A DNA stretch of 64,000 bases from Salinispora arenicola (GCF_006716065.1 NZ_VFOL01000001.1:5568047-5632046); one strand, 5' to 3'. Counted from the first letter of the stretch, positions 8,930-18,733 are shown. Numbers and translations are program-made. The notes: a model not told the origin generated them from the sequence alone.

Positions 8930-9666
8930 CATAGATTCCCCCGTTTGGCTGATAGATGGGGTCAGCATCCAATACATAGACAGAGCGACATTTAATGCTG
9001 ATACCCAGACGTTTCAGAACATCTCTCACATTCTGGCTGTCCCGGTTGGCACGCCGGGTCCCATCGCGCTCGACGTCACCCGGGAGGCGGATACCGCGAG
9101 GTCAGATGTGCCGGCGCCAGGGGGTCCTACTAGGCTAGACGACGTGCACCGGTCCGATGAACCGAGCACGGTCCACACCCGAGCATGCGACATCTCCTGA
9201 CTACGGTGATCTCAACGGTCTGAGCAGAGCTCGTAGTGCCCTGTAGGGTTGGGACGAGTTCGTGGCAGCGTGTGCGGAGCTCGAGCCAGGCACTACTCGG
9301 GCGTGAAGCTGGTGGCCACTGGGGGATCTGCCCGAGACCGTGGTGATCGCCGTCAGGTCCGCGAAGGAACCGTACCGGTCGCACGAGACTGCCGACCGAA
9401 CCCAGCCCGGTCACCTGGTAACCCTCCAGCGCCACCGCGTTCGCTACGGCGCGCCCCTCCAGTCACCTACGGGAACCCCGCGACGTGAAGCGCAGCTGCC
9501 TCAGAAACGCCTGCGTCTCCACCGGTAGGGCGGTGTCCGCGTGCCCCCGGCCCAGGGACCTGCTGGCGGGACTCGAAGCCCTGCCGATGATGTGGCAGGT
9601 GCACCGAACACCCACTATCGAACCGCGGCACACACAGCACGGCATCAGGCGGCCTGGCGTCGCTGG
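8930..9666. other. Intergenic region without a supported gene
   Basis: About 740 bp. Short frames occur on both strands but none has a ribosome-binding site, a recognisable domain or convincing codon bias. The part next to the DUF1254 gene is AT-rich and may carry its promoter. No tRNA, insertion-sequence ends or large repeats seen. Confidence 0.5.
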
Positions 9667-10278
9667 TCAGGAGCCGACCGGTTGGGGAGCGCGGCCCGCG
9701 CCCCGGCCCTTCATGACGTGCTGAAGCAGGGTGATGAGGACTTCCTTGCTCGACTCCCGCTTCCTGGCGTCACACAGCATCACCGGCACGTCCGGGTCAA
9801 GGTTGAGGGCCGTCTGCACCTCGTCCAGGTTGTAGGAGTGTGCCCCGTCGAAGCAGTTCACCGCCACGATGAACGGCAGCCGGTGGCGCTCGAAGTAGTC
9901 GACCGAGGGAAAGCAGTCCGCGATACGGCGGGTGTCGGCCAGCACGACCGCTCCCAGAGCCCCCAACGCCAACTCGTCCCAGACGAACCAGAATCGGTCC
10001 TGTCCAGGGGTACCGAAGAGATACAGCACAAGGTCGTCGCCGAAGCTGATACGGCCGAAGTCCATGGCCACCGTCGTGGTCGACTTCATCTCGACGCCGG
10101 ATAGATCGTCGACTCCCACGCCCTGTTCGGAGAGCACCTCCTCGGTGCGCAACGGTTTCGTTTCGCTCACGGCGCCGACGAGGGTGGTCTTGCCGACGCC
10201 GAAGCCACCCGCAATAAGGATCTTGACAACGGTGGGAAGGACGGTCTCAGCGTCGCCCTCAGAGTGCTCGTAGTCCAT
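9667..10278 (-). CDS. Conservon Ras-like GTPase (CvnD type)
   Basis: 203 residues. P-loop GGFGVGKTT at about residues 24-32, a switch region around KSTTTVAMDFGRI, DxxG-like LFGTPGQDRFWFVWDEL, and the base-recognition motif VNCFDGA. This is the MglA-like conservon family that works with a roadblock protein. The ATG at 10278 overlaps the DUF742 gene by 20 bp, the standard conservon arrangement. Conservons couple a membrane sensor to a small GTPase and affect development and antibiotic production in Streptomyces; the signal here is unknown. Confidence 0.93.
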   Translation of the reverse strand: MDYEHSEGDAETVLPTVVKILIAGGFGVGKTTLVGAVSETKPLRTEEVLSEQGVGVDDLSGVEMKSTTTVAMDFGRISFGDDLVLYLFGTPGQDRFWFVWDELALGALGAVVLADTRRIADCFPSVDYFERHRLPFIVAVNCFDGAHSYNLDEVQTALNLDPDVPVMLCDARKRESSKEVLITLLQHVMKGRGAGRAPQPVGS

Positions 10279-10636
10279 CAAGAAGCGCCTCGAATACATC
10301 GTCGTGGGGAAGTGTGGTCGATGTGGGCTCGGTGACCCGGACCAGCCGCCATGCCAGCAGGTCGTCGAGCAGAACACGTACGGTGCCGAGCGGAAGGCTG
10401 AGATGGGCGGCGACCTCGGCCACCGCCAAGGGCCGCTGGCAAAGGCTGACGATGCTGACGTGTTCGGGGGCGATGCCGATCTCGTGTGGAGAGGCGGCCT
10501 CGGCGGTCGCTCTCACGAGTGAGATCACGTTGTAGCGGTTCTTCGCAGCGGCTCTACCTCGGGTCACCGCGTAGGGGCGGACGACGGGACCAGCGTCATC
10601 GTCCACCCATGCGGCGTCAGTATCAGACTTTGCCAT
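10259..10636 (-). CDS. Conservon DUF742 protein (CvnC type)
   Basis: 125 residues with the DUF742 pattern: VRPYAVTRGRA near residue 19, SLCQRPLAVAEVAAHLSLPLGTVRVLLDDLL (a winged-helix-like segment), and the end DVFEALLDGLRAL. It probably couples the roadblock and GTPase proteins or binds DNA; its biochemical role is not established. Third gene of the four-gene conservon. Confidence 0.93.
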   Translation of the reverse strand: MAKSDTDAAWVDDDAGPVVRPYAVTRGRAAAKNRYNVISLVRATAEAASPHEIGIAPEHVSIVSLCQRPLAVAEVAAHLSLPLGTVRVLLDDLLAWRLVRVTEPTSTTLPHDDVFEALLDGLRAL

Positions 10637-10644
10637 GACGGCCC

Positions 10645-11064
10645 CTAGTTACTAATTGACGATTCGGGCGTCCGAGTCGCGGCGGCGAGATACTTGCCGG
10701 CTCGACCAACGAGCACGGCCATCTCGTAGGCGATGAGTCCGACGTCGGCGCCCTCTGCCGCAAGGACAGCCAGGCATGCACCGTTGCCGGCAGCCATGAC
10801 GAACAAGAACGACGAGTCCAACTCAATAATCGTCTGCCGCACGTTGCCGCCACTGCCAAAGCGTTGACCCGCACCCTTGGCGAGGCTCTGGATCCCGGAG
10901 GCGATCGCCGCCAGGTGCTCGCCGTCATCGCGGCTGATTTCCGCCGATGTGGTGATGAGCAGTCCGTCGACGGAGAGGACGATGGCGCTCTCGACCTGCG
11001 TGACCTGGCTCACCAGGTCGTTGAGCAAAAAGGCCAGATCGGCATTCGATCTGTACTGTACCAC
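10645..11064 (-). CDS. Conservon roadblock/LC7 protein (CvnB type)
   Basis: 139 residues with a single roadblock/LC7 fold (FLLNDLVSQVTQVESAIVLSVDGLL, then AAIASGIQSLAKGAGQRFG and GSGGNVRQTIIELDSSFLFV). In MglA/MglB-type systems the roadblock partner regulates the GTPase. It lies 14 bp after the sensor gene and 8 bp before DUF742. Confidence 0.94.
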   Translation of the reverse strand: MVQYRSNADLAFLLNDLVSQVTQVESAIVLSVDGLLITTSAEISRDDGEHLAAIASGIQSLAKGAGQRFGSGGNVRQTIIELDSSFLFVMAAGNGACLAVLAAEGADVGLIAYEMAVLVGRAGKYLAAATRTPESSISN

Positions 11065-11078
11065 TCTCGCTCCTCTTT

Positions 11079-13484
11079 CTAGCGATCAGTCTCGGTTACG
11101 GTCGATTCATCGGTATTCGCGGCGTTCGCGCCAGTGTCCTTGTCACTCAGGCGCTCAGCGTCGGCTCGGCCGCGCAGGCTGCCGCTCTGGTAGGACGTCA
11201 TCATGCGTCGCACCTGGTCGGGGGAACGGACAGGTTCGCTGTCGCCCCTGTCCTCAGTCGTGCTGGAATTGGCACGCAGTTGCGGTGCCAGGTTGTTCTG
11301 GCGCACACGAATAGGTAGCCCACCGAGCGTGTGGGACTGCTGCGACTGCCCCTCCGCCCCGACGGATGCCCCGGCTGCCGGTCGGGGAGTCGTCGCGGCA
11401 TCCGCCGGCCGGGTCACGCGTGGCGGGTCCTGACGTACGGAGGGCACGCCGAACCTGGGCGTCGGTACCGTCAAGACGGGCACTGTGGGAGCGTCGAGCG
11501 GGCTCCCGGCCGTGGGCCTCGGCGCCCGGCTTCCGTACGCCCCAGCGCCGGCGGAGGCGGCGGGCACAGCCGGCCGGTCCGGAGTCGGCACGGTGGTACG
11601 GACGTCCGCGCTGGTGATGAGATCCGCAGGAATCAGAACAATGGCGGTGGTGCCGCCGTACGGTGACGCCTTCAGGTGCACTCCGAGCTTGTGTCGCGCG
11701 GCCAGCCGACTGACCACGAACAGTCCGAGCCTGTTGGCGTTCTCCAGCTGGAACTGCTGATCGCTGGCGATCTGTTCGTTGGCGGCAGCCAGTTCTTCCG
11801 CGTCCATCCCGAGCCCTCGGTCCTCCACCTCGATGGCGAAGCCGTGCCCGACGCTCTCTCCCCGCACGCGTACCTCGGTTTGTGGGGGCGAGAAGGACAG
11901 CGCGTTCTCGATCAGTTCCGCGAGGAGGTGACTCACGTCGCCGACGACGCGGCCGGCGAGCCCGACGGGAGGGAGGGGCATGACGGTGACTCGGGCGTAG
12001 TCCTCGACTTCCTGGACGGCGCCGCGAACGACGTCGACCATGGGTACATCGCGACGCCAGGCGCGCCCTGAGGTCGCCCCGGAGAGCACGACGAGGTTTT
12101 CGGCGTTACGGCGCATCCGGACGGCGAGGTGGTCGACGCGGAAGAGGTCCTCGAGTTCCTCGGCGTCGTGTTCCCGACGCTCCATCGCGTCGAGCAGGCT
12201 GACCTGTCGGTGGACGAGGACCTGGGTACGGCGAGCAAGGCTGAGGAACACGTCCCGGACGGTGCGGCGAAGCTCGGCCTGCTCTGCCGCGGTGCGGATG
12301 GCGGTTTCCTGGACCCTGTTGAACGCCTGCCCCACCTGGCCGATCTCGTCGTCGCCGAAGTTCAGCGGCGGGGCTTCGGCGGCGACGTCGACCTTCTCCC
12401 CGCGGCCGAGCCGTTCGACCACACCCGGCAACCGCTCGTCGGCCAGTTGGTACGCGGCGGCCCGCAGGCGCTGCAACTGTGCGACCAGCGCACGGGCCGT
12501 GGTGACGGACACAACGATCGAGGCGACGACGGCCAGCAGGCCCAGACCGGCGGCCAGCACCAGCCGAACGATCACCCAGGTGGCGACCGGAGCAGCCCGG
12601 TCCACCAGGGCATCGCCGGCGTCGAGCACCATCTCCTGCAACTCGGTCAGGGCGGCCTCGACGCTGCCATCCCATTCCTGGATCGGGATGGGCGGGCTGG
12701 AGGTCCCCCGTTGCCCGGTGAGAATGCGCTCCTCCAGGGTGCGCAGCTGGGTGAATGCTCGCCCGGCGACCACCTGCTCGAACTGGGTGCGTTCCGGCGT
12801 ACGCAGCTGTTCTACGGCCCGTTCGGTGAGGAACCGCCGCGCGGCGACGAACTCGGTGAACCGCATGTTCTCCGCCGCGGTGACCTGACCGGCCGCGAGC
12901 GCCCCGGAGAGCAGGGCGTCCTCCTGGGAAATCAGCTCACGGATCCGGTACAGCTCGATCAGGTTGCGGGTGTCCGCCTCGATGTCCCTGTCGTCGAGGC
13001 CACCGACCACGTCGTAGAGCTTGAACAGGGAGCTGATCACGTCTGTGTAGACCTGCGCGGTGTGGGCCCGACTGATACTACGGTTGTCGATCGATCGCCG
13101 GGCCTCGGGCAGGCTGTCGAGCGCGCTGATGGCGTCGCTGACCGTCCGCTCGGCCTCGGCGTTGGCAACGAGCCGGGCCGACCAGCTCTGGGCGGTCGAG
13201 GTGAAGTCGGCGATGGCAGCGTCGACCCGCTTCCGACTGGCGGCGAGCATCTCCTGGCGAGCGGGGCTGGCTGAACCGAGCTCAGCTGTGGACAGTCGAC
13301 GCTCGACCTGGAGTTCCAGCAGCAGGGGCTCGCTCGGGCCCACGATCCGGCTGTCGATCGTCTGGACGCCGAGCAGGTTCACGCCGTCGCTCACTGTCAC
13401 CCAGGCGGCGAACGCCCACAGCGCGAACAGCGAGGCCAGGAGAGCAACAATCTTCGCACGCAGATTCGTACTGCGAGACCGCAT
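11079..13484 (-). CDS. Conservon sensor histidine-kinase-like protein (CvnA type)
   Basis: 801 residues: membrane segment at about 9-31, extracytoplasmic nitrate/nitrite-sensing-like (NIT) domain to about 300, second membrane segment about 300-325, HAMP, a dimerisation region with MERREHDAEELEDLFRVDHLAVRMRRNAENL, and a HATPase domain (LAELIENALSFSPPQTEV; DRGLGM). The last 170 residues are Pro/Ala-rich and disordered. Conservon sensors retain the ATPase domain but their phosphotransfer is poorly defined and no response regulator is adjacent. First gene of the operon. Confidence 0.92.
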   Translation of the reverse strand: MRSRSTNLRAKIVALLASLFALWAFAAWVTVSDGVNLLGVQTIDSRIVGPSEPLLLELQVERRLSTAELGSASPARQEMLAASRKRVDAAIADFTSTAQSWSARLVANAEAERTVSDAISALDSLPEARRSIDNRSISRAHTAQVYTDVISSLFKLYDVVGGLDDRDIEADTRNLIELYRIRELISQEDALLSGALAAGQVTAAENMRFTEFVAARRFLTERAVEQLRTPERTQFEQVVAGRAFTQLRTLEERILTGQRGTSSPPIPIQEWDGSVEAALTELQEMVLDAGDALVDRAAPVATWVIVRLVLAAGLGLLAVVASIVVSVTTARALVAQLQRLRAAAYQLADERLPGVVERLGRGEKVDVAAEAPPLNFGDDEIGQVGQAFNRVQETAIRTAAEQAELRRTVRDVFLSLARRTQVLVHRQVSLLDAMERREHDAEELEDLFRVDHLAVRMRRNAENLVVLSGATSGRAWRRDVPMVDVVRGAVQEVEDYARVTVMPLPPVGLAGRVVGDVSHLLAELIENALSFSPPQTEVRVRGESVGHGFAIEVEDRGLGMDAEELAAANEQIASDQQFQLENANRLGLFVVSRLAARHKLGVHLKASPYGGTTAIVLIPADLITSADVRTTVPTPDRPAVPAASAGAGAYGSRAPRPTAGSPLDAPTVPVLTVPTPRFGVPSVRQDPPRVTRPADAATTPRPAAGASVGAEGQSQQSHTLGGLPIRVRQNNLAPQLRANSSTTEDRGDSEPVRSPDQVRRMMTSYQSGSLRGRADAERLSDKDTGANAANTDESTVTETDR

Positions 13485-13684
13485 TAGACCGTCCCATGTC
13501 GGGCATCAGGAACTTGTCGGCAATGCTTACCGAACAAGCCATTCGGGTGTGCAGACCGGGGCACGGTAGCAGCAATCTGACTCATCACTCAAGGGCGCCA
13601 GGTACGCCCGTAATTACAGAAGGTGAACGCACCGATGGGACCTGGGAGATCGACGACACTCGTCAAATAAGGAACCCGGACCAG

Positions 13685-13713
13685 CCCGGCTGGGACCAGC
13701 GGGGCCAGCCGGG
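13685..13713 (-). terminator. Hairpin terminator after the diterpene operon
   Basis: Perfect 9-bp arms CCCGGCTGG / CCAGCCGGG, 17 bp beyond the cyclase stop on the minus strand; it separates the diterpene operon from the conservon promoter region. Confidence 0.55.
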
Positions 13714-13729
13714 GACGGGTTTGGTTCGG

Positions 13730-15325
13730 TCAGGCCGTCGCGGGGCCGGCGGCGCCCGCGAGGTGCCGAGCGGCCACCACAGCCGCACGGACGATCATGG
13801 CGGGTCGGTACAGGTCCTTGTCATGCCACAGCGGCGGCCCGGGGTCGTGCGCCGTCGTACCCTCGGTGAGATAGGCGTGGCCGCGTCGGATGGCCTCGTC
13901 AGCGCCGGGCCGGCCGCGGCCCACGGTGGCGAGGACCTGCACCGCGTAGGCCGTCTCCTCCACGGTTCCCTTCCACCTACCCCACGAACCGTTCGCGCGC
14001 TGAGTGTCGACGATCCAGCTCGCGGCTCGGGCGAGCGACGTGACGGCGGTACCCGGACCGGGGAAGCCGGCCAGCGCCAGGGCGCAACACATGGTGGCGT
14101 AGTACGGGGACGCGTGCCAGCGATCCTGCCAGCTGCCGTCCGCCTGTTGGCGCTGCCGCAGCGCGTCCGCCAGGCGACGGGCCGCCGTGACGTGACGCCG
14201 ATCGGCGCCCGGATCGATGGTGAGGATCAGCCCCACGACGTCCAACACGTGGGCGTTGGTGGACAGGGAGAAGCCGTCCTCGCCGGGCCACGTGCAGAAG
14301 CCGTCCGGCGTCTCGTACCGCCACAGACACTCCAGGTCGACGCTGAACCCGAGGTGCGCGAGAGCGTACAGCGTCACGGCGGTGGTGTCGGCATCCGGCG
14401 GGAGCCCAGGCCCGGCGCAGGTCCCGACCGAGCTCAGATCGGCGATCAGACCGGGTATCAGGTCCGGTGCCTGGGTCACGGCGAGGCCCGCGCGGGCAAG
14501 GGTGGCGACCACCCAGGCCCGCTCGAAGACCGTGATCGGTGTCGCGCAGGGCGCGAGAGCATCATGCTGGCGAACGACGCGTTCCAGATACGCGCTCGCG
14601 CCCGGGTGGCGGCGCCCTCCGGCGGGTGACCCCAGCCACGCGGCCGTGGCCGCCGGCGACGCTCCCACGATGCCCGACCTGGTGGGACGCACCCCTCGGG
14701 CGCCGTGCGCCGCGCTACCGACCACTTCCAGGGCGTGCAGCAACTTCTCCGGCAGAGCAGCACCGGCGCCGATCAGACCATGGACCGCGGCGAGGCGACG
14801 GTCGTCCATGCCCGCGGGGAGGCGAAGGCGCGCGGCGGCACGCCAGTGCCCCAGCGCCGACGGCAGATCCGCCTCGACGAGGTGTCGGTTGATGGCCGTG
14901 GCGAGTGCCGGCACGATGAGGTCGATCGCCGGTGTGTCGGGAAGGGACCGCGGGGCGCTGAGCCACCGCGTGAGGACGGTTAGTCCGGCGTCGGTGGCCC
15001 GGATCAGCGGCTCGGCGGCGGGTGCGGTGCGCAGCTCGGCGAGGAGCGCCTCAGTCGCGCTCACCGTCGGCACCAGGGCGTAGCCCTCGGGTGGTCCCCA
15101 CCCACCGTCGGGACGCTGGCTGGTGAGAAGGTGCCGCACGCGTTCGGCGTGACCGGTCAACCACGGGGCCACGCTGACCAGCCGGGCTGTCTCGTACAGC
15201 GATGGCGACACCTGCCCGGCGGGCACGCGGATCAGCTCCGCTACCAGGCTCTCGGCGGTGTCGGCCCGCCCAGCGGGCACCGGCTCGACCGCCGCCGGCG
15301 CCGATGCGCCGAGGTCAGCGCTCAC
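13730..15325 (-). CDS. Class II diterpene cyclase (copalyl-diphosphate-synthase-like)
   Basis: About 531 residues made of alpha-alpha barrel repeats with QW-like motifs (QRPDGGWG, QQADGSWQDRW, QRANGSWGRW). The class II acid motif is present as PPDADTTAV, a DxDT variant of DxDDTA at about two-thirds of the chain. It should protonate GGPP to give a copalyl-type diphosphate. Two starts are possible: GTG 15346 (32-bp overlap with the upstream gene) or GTG 15325 (11-bp overlap), used here. Next to a class I synthase and a P450, so this is a bacterial labdane-related operon. No GGPP synthase is adjacent. Confidence 0.8.
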   Translation of the reverse strand: MSADLGASAPAAVEPVPAGRADTAESLVAELIRVPAGQVSPSLYETARLVSVAPWLTGHAERVRHLLTSQRPDGGWGPPEGYALVPTVSATEALLAELRTAPAAEPLIRATDAGLTVLTRWLSAPRSLPDTPAIDLIVPALATAINRHLVEADLPSALGHWRAAARLRLPAGMDDRRLAAVHGLIGAGAALPEKLLHALEVVGSAAHGARGVRPTRSGIVGASPAATAAWLGSPAGGRRHPGASAYLERVVRQHDALAPCATPITVFERAWVVATLARAGLAVTQAPDLIPGLIADLSSVGTCAGPGLPPDADTTAVTLYALAHLGFSVDLECLWRYETPDGFCTWPGEDGFSLSTNAHVLDVVGLILTIDPGADRRHVTAARRLADALRQRQQADGSWQDRWHASPYYATMCCALALAGFPGPGTAVTSLARAASWIVDTQRANGSWGRWKGTVEETAYAVQVLATVGRGRPGADEAIRRGHAYLTEGTTAHDPGPPLWHDKDLYRPAMIVRAAVVAARHLAGAAGPATA

Positions 15326-16211
15326 TGTCGCCCCAATAGTCGGCACCGTGGTAGAAGCCCGTGGTGAATCCCGCTTCGCGGGCGAGATAGAGCGCCTCCC
15401 GTGGGCAGGTGACCTCCAGCGTGTGGAGATGGTCCTGGCAGGCTCTGATCCCGTCGCGGAGCTGTCGGGACACCTCTTCCCGGTCGACGAGCAGGAGGGC
15501 GTTGAGGTCGCCGGACCTGATGTCGCGTTCGTAGCTGGCCAGGTCGTTCGACAGGCGCAGAATCCGCTGGACCTCGCGGCTGGCCGCGATCAGCTCGGGG
15601 AGGTGGCTCCGGGTTTGGGCATCTCCGGTGACGATCCAGTGCGAGACGTTGACAAAGGAGGCGCCATAGTTGTCCGCGTTGTCCAGGTATTCGGCGAACG
15701 AGGGTGGTCGTGCGGAGTGCCGCCACTCCCATTCTCGAATGTCGGCGGTCAGCATGCGATGCACCTCCTCGCGCCACACCGGCTGCCACTCGGTGAATCC
15801 GGCGCCGGTGGCGAGCTCGTCGCGAATCTCGGCGAGAAGCTGACCGAGTGTGCAGTCGACGTCCGGTGCGGCGCCGTCGGCAACCGCCTCACATGCCGAC
15901 ACGATCGAGCGGACGGCGTCGTCGGAGGTCGCGACACGGTCGACCTGCCAGTCCTCAGCCGTGACCCACAACGAGGCACGGTTGGCGACGCGTAGCTGCT
16001 CGACCGAGCACCACGGGGCGATGAACGCCGTCGACAGCGCCAAGGCGCTGAGCATCGTGTCATCAACCGGAGGGTTGGGGAAAAGGCTTGGATAGGCCCG
16101 CACGCACTGCCGCAGGTCGCGCTGCCCTCGGGCGGCCAGTGCACAGATGCGCCCCTGCTCGGAGGCGACCGCGAAGCCATTGCCGGCGTGGTGTTTAGGC
16201 ACGAGGGGCAC
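15315..16211 (-). CDS. Class I terpene synthase
   Basis: 298 residues. The metal-binding NSE motif is clear: LSNDLASYERD (N-D-x-x-S-x-x-x-D), followed by GDLNALLL. The first acidic motif is unusual: TAEDWQVDR in place of DDxxD, with an Asp four residues before the last Asp. It probably ionises the diphosphate made by the class II partner, giving a tricyclic diterpene. GTG 16211 overlaps the P450 stop by one base (TAGTG). From memory a comparable pair in Salinispora makes an isopimaradiene; product identity here is inference. Confidence 0.8.
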   Translation of the reverse strand: MPLVPKHHAGNGFAVASEQGRICALAARGQRDLRQCVRAYPSLFPNPPVDDTMLSALALSTAFIAPWCSVEQLRVANRASLWVTAEDWQVDRVATSDDAVRSIVSACEAVADGAAPDVDCTLGQLLAEIRDELATGAGFTEWQPVWREEVHRMLTADIREWEWRHSARPPSFAEYLDNADNYGASFVNVSHWIVTGDAQTRSHLPELIAASREVQRILRLSNDLASYERDIRSGDLNALLLVDREEVSRQLRDGIRACQDHLHTLEVTCPREALYLAREAGFTTGFYHGADYWGDSER

Positions 16212-17593
16212 TATCGGGCGGGGACGGGCGCGACGGGTTTCAAAACCATTTCTACTGTCCGCGCGGGGCGCGTCGACGCGGCGACCTTGACTCCGGGCAT
16301 GCTGGTGTCGGTGAGCGCGAACCGGAACCTACTCAACAGCGTTGCCACGATCAGGATCGCCTCCAGGTTGAACAGATGCTCGCCGAGGCAGCGATGCATG
16401 CCGACCCCGAACGGGTAGTACGCATAACGGTGCCGACCGTCGGCAGCCTCCCGCCCGGCCGCGAACCGCTCCGGGTCGAAAGCCTCGGCCGTCGGCCCCC
16501 ACCAGGCGGTCATCCGCTGGGTGACGTACGGCGACAGGATGACGGTGGCACCCTTGTTGATCCGGACACCACCGAGGACGTCCGTGGTCGCCGCACGGCG
16601 GGGAAGGATCCAGCCAGCCGGGTACAGACGCAGCAGCTCGTCCAGGACCATCCTGGTGTACGTCAGCTCGGCCAGGTGATCGCCACGAACGGGTCCGCCG
16701 CCGACGACTCGGTCGATCTCGTCGTAGAGCCTGTTCGCGACATCGGGGTGGTTGGCCAGCAACGGCCACAACCAGGTGAGGACCACAGTGCTGGTTTCGG
16801 TGGTCACGGCCACCATGGACACAAGATCGTCACGCATCCGCTTCTCGCTCAGGGCCTGGCCATCGTCTGCACGGGCGCGGACCAACCTGGACAGCAGGTC
16901 GTCACCGTCGTCCGGCTGACGCTGCGCCTGACGCAACACCGGAAGCAAGATGTCGTCGATGGAGCGGACCGCAGCGCGGAAGCGGCGGTCGCCGGGCATC
17001 GGGATCCACCACGGCACGAGCGGCGCCAGGATGCGGGGCGCCATCGCGGTGACGATCGTCTCCTGTGCCTTCATGATCCGCAAAGCGTCCCGGACGGTGA
17101 TCCGGTCGGCGAAGAACACCCGCATGATCGCGCTGCACACGATCCTGGACAGCTCCCGTCCGACGTCGATCGGGGTCCCCGCGGTAGCGGCCCCGTGAAG
17201 GCCGTCGACGGCCCCGGCGATGGCGTCCGCCATCGTGTCGACCATGGCGTTGATGCGGGCCGGCCGGAACATGGGCGCCAGCACACGACGACTCGCCGCC
17301 CACGCGTCCCCCTCGGCCAGAATGCCGTCGCCGACCAGCTTGCGCACCGACCGCCAGAGGGCCGTGTCGTCCCCTCGCGGGTAGATCGCCGCCCGTTCGT
17401 GCAACACCTCCTGCACGTGAGCGGGGTTGGTGACCAGGTAGGGGCGCGAGACACCAAGCGAAACCCGCACCACGTCGCCGTCGGACCAGTTTCCGACATC
17501 CACGAGAGCCCGGTGTGTGTCCCGGACAGCCGCCGGCAGCGCCTTCCACGCGGGCACCGTCCTAGCACGAGTTATGGCTGCGTCGGTAGCCAT
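16211..17593 (-). CDS. Cytochrome P450 of the diterpene operon
   Basis: 460 residues. Heme loop YYPFGVGMHRCLGEHL near the C-terminus, ExxR in LDELLRLYP, and an I-helix VAVTTETSTVV that keeps the E-T pair but has Thr where Ala/Gly is usual. First gene of the operon and one base from the class I synthase, so it most likely oxidises the diterpene. Longer and more eukaryote/CYP102-like in style than the two P450s of the ansamycin cluster. ATG 17593 has an AAGG sequence upstream. No ferredoxin is adjacent. Confidence 0.88.
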   Translation of the reverse strand: MATDAAITRARTVPAWKALPAAVRDTHRALVDVGNWSDGDVVRVSLGVSRPYLVTNPAHVQEVLHERAAIYPRGDDTALWRSVRKLVGDGILAEGDAWAASRRVLAPMFRPARINAMVDTMADAIAGAVDGLHGAATAGTPIDVGRELSRIVCSAIMRVFFADRITVRDALRIMKAQETIVTAMAPRILAPLVPWWIPMPGDRRFRAAVRSIDDILLPVLRQAQRQPDDGDDLLSRLVRARADDGQALSEKRMRDDLVSMVAVTTETSTVVLTWLWPLLANHPDVANRLYDEIDRVVGGGPVRGDHLAELTYTRMVLDELLRLYPAGWILPRRAATTDVLGGVRINKGATVILSPYVTQRMTAWWGPTAEAFDPERFAAGREAADGRHRYAYYPFGVGMHRCLGEHLFNLEAILIVATLLSRFRFALTDTSMPGVKVAASTRPARTVEMVLKPVAPVPAR

Positions 17594-18099
17594 CAGGAAC
17601 CTTCAACCCTCTCCACCCCTGAGCCGCCGCGCCCGACCAATCCACGGCTCAGGACAAGGTACCGTAGGAGCTTCCTCCACAATCGACATGATATAATGTG
17701 TGATCCAATTCACTTTATCTCACCATGGCATGCCGCTGCACCTGCCTTCCTTGGGGCCTGGCAGCAAACTGATCATCAAGCTCGCCGAATCGCGTCTGAC
17801 ACCGGCTCGCCGCACCCGACAGTTCCGATCGCTGTCGATCGGTGACATTGGTCCGGGCATGGTGGCGGGTCGTCTGCCACAGCAGCGGGCGTGATCTCCG
17901 GGGCGATGCGGTCGTTGCGACAGCGCGCTGGCGCCCTGAGGCGACCCACCGACGCCGGCTTAGAACAGCGTGTCGACACCAATCTTCACCGTAGAGGCCG
18001 ACCTCGACAGACGGACTACCCTGATGGTCACCGGCGAGCGCGACGAGCGCGGAACCGCTGAATTGGTATGCCATACGCGTCACCACACCACCCGGCGCC
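17594..18099. other. AT-rich spacer, probable promoter region of the diterpene operon
   Basis: About 500 bp. The segment 17685-17730 is strikingly AT-rich for this genome (contains ATGATATAATGTG and CACTTTATCTC) and lies about 100 bp upstream of the P450 start, so it probably holds the minus-strand promoter. The rest has no supported gene; short frames on both strands lack ribosome-binding sites. Confidence 0.35.
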
Positions 18100-18609
18100 G
18101 GGTACGAACGCTGGGCTGCTCCTCGTCGACTCCACCGGCAGCCTACGGAACTACGCGGGTGACCTGGACGGCGAACTGTACGCCTGGCAGGCCGCCCCCT
18201 ACAGCGGGCGGGAACGCTCAACCCGCCCGGTCACTGGTACGACATCGTCAACGTCGCGGACATCGACCTGGACAGCACGGACCTGCTCTGGCGGAACCTG
18301 GACAACGGCAACCTGTACATCCGCCGCGGGAAACCGGGCGCGGCCACCGGCAGCGTCGATCTGGATTCGATCAAACTCGCGGCGAACTCCCGTGAGGGCG
18401 ACGTCTCCTATGGCGTCAGCTGGACGGAAGCCAACGTCAACGCGGTGATCGGTATCCCCGATGTGAACGGGAACGGCGTCCCTGACCTGTGGGCCCGATT
18501 CGGTCAGGACGGCATGATGCGGATCTACCATCCGTCGACCATCAACACCCACCGCCCAGTGAAGATCGTGCTGGGGGACGACTGGAACGGCGTGAAGGCC
18601 TTCGGCTGA
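18100..18609 (+). pseudogene. Decayed C-terminal fragment of an FG-GAP/VCBS-like secreted protein
   Basis: Two pieces of good protein in different frames. The first (about 18113-18200) reads GLLLVDSTGSLRNYAGDLDG then ELYAWQAAPYS. The second (about 18200-18609) reads WYDIVNVADIDLDSTDLLW, NLYIRRGKPGAATGS, IGIPDVNGNGVPDLWARF, and ends WNGVKAFG. They join across a frame change near GGGCGGG at about 18204. The repeats resemble the C-terminus of beta-propeller-type exported proteins. The 5' part is missing. A strong terminator follows at once, so this is the tail of a formerly expressed gene. Confidence 0.6.
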
Positions 18610-18614
18610 GCCCA

Positions 18615-18655
18615 GGTCGCGGGGCCCGGCAGGTAGCTGACCGGGCCCCGCGACC
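18615..18655 (+). terminator. Strong hairpin terminator after the pseudogene
   Basis: Perfect 15-bp inverted repeat GGTCGCGGGGCCCGG / CCGGGCCCCGCGACC with an 11-base loop, starting 6 bp after the TGA of the decayed gene. Confidence 0.8.
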
Positions 18656-18733
18656 CGGCACCGACGGCCGCACCGCGTACCACGTACCACACACGGGGTA
18701 GCCCGGCCACGGATCGACGGTTACCTTCGCTGC

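Noticed and set aside
9130..9435. Minus-strand 101-codon frame before the conservon
   Set aside because: No motif, no ribosome-binding site, composition unlike its neighbours.
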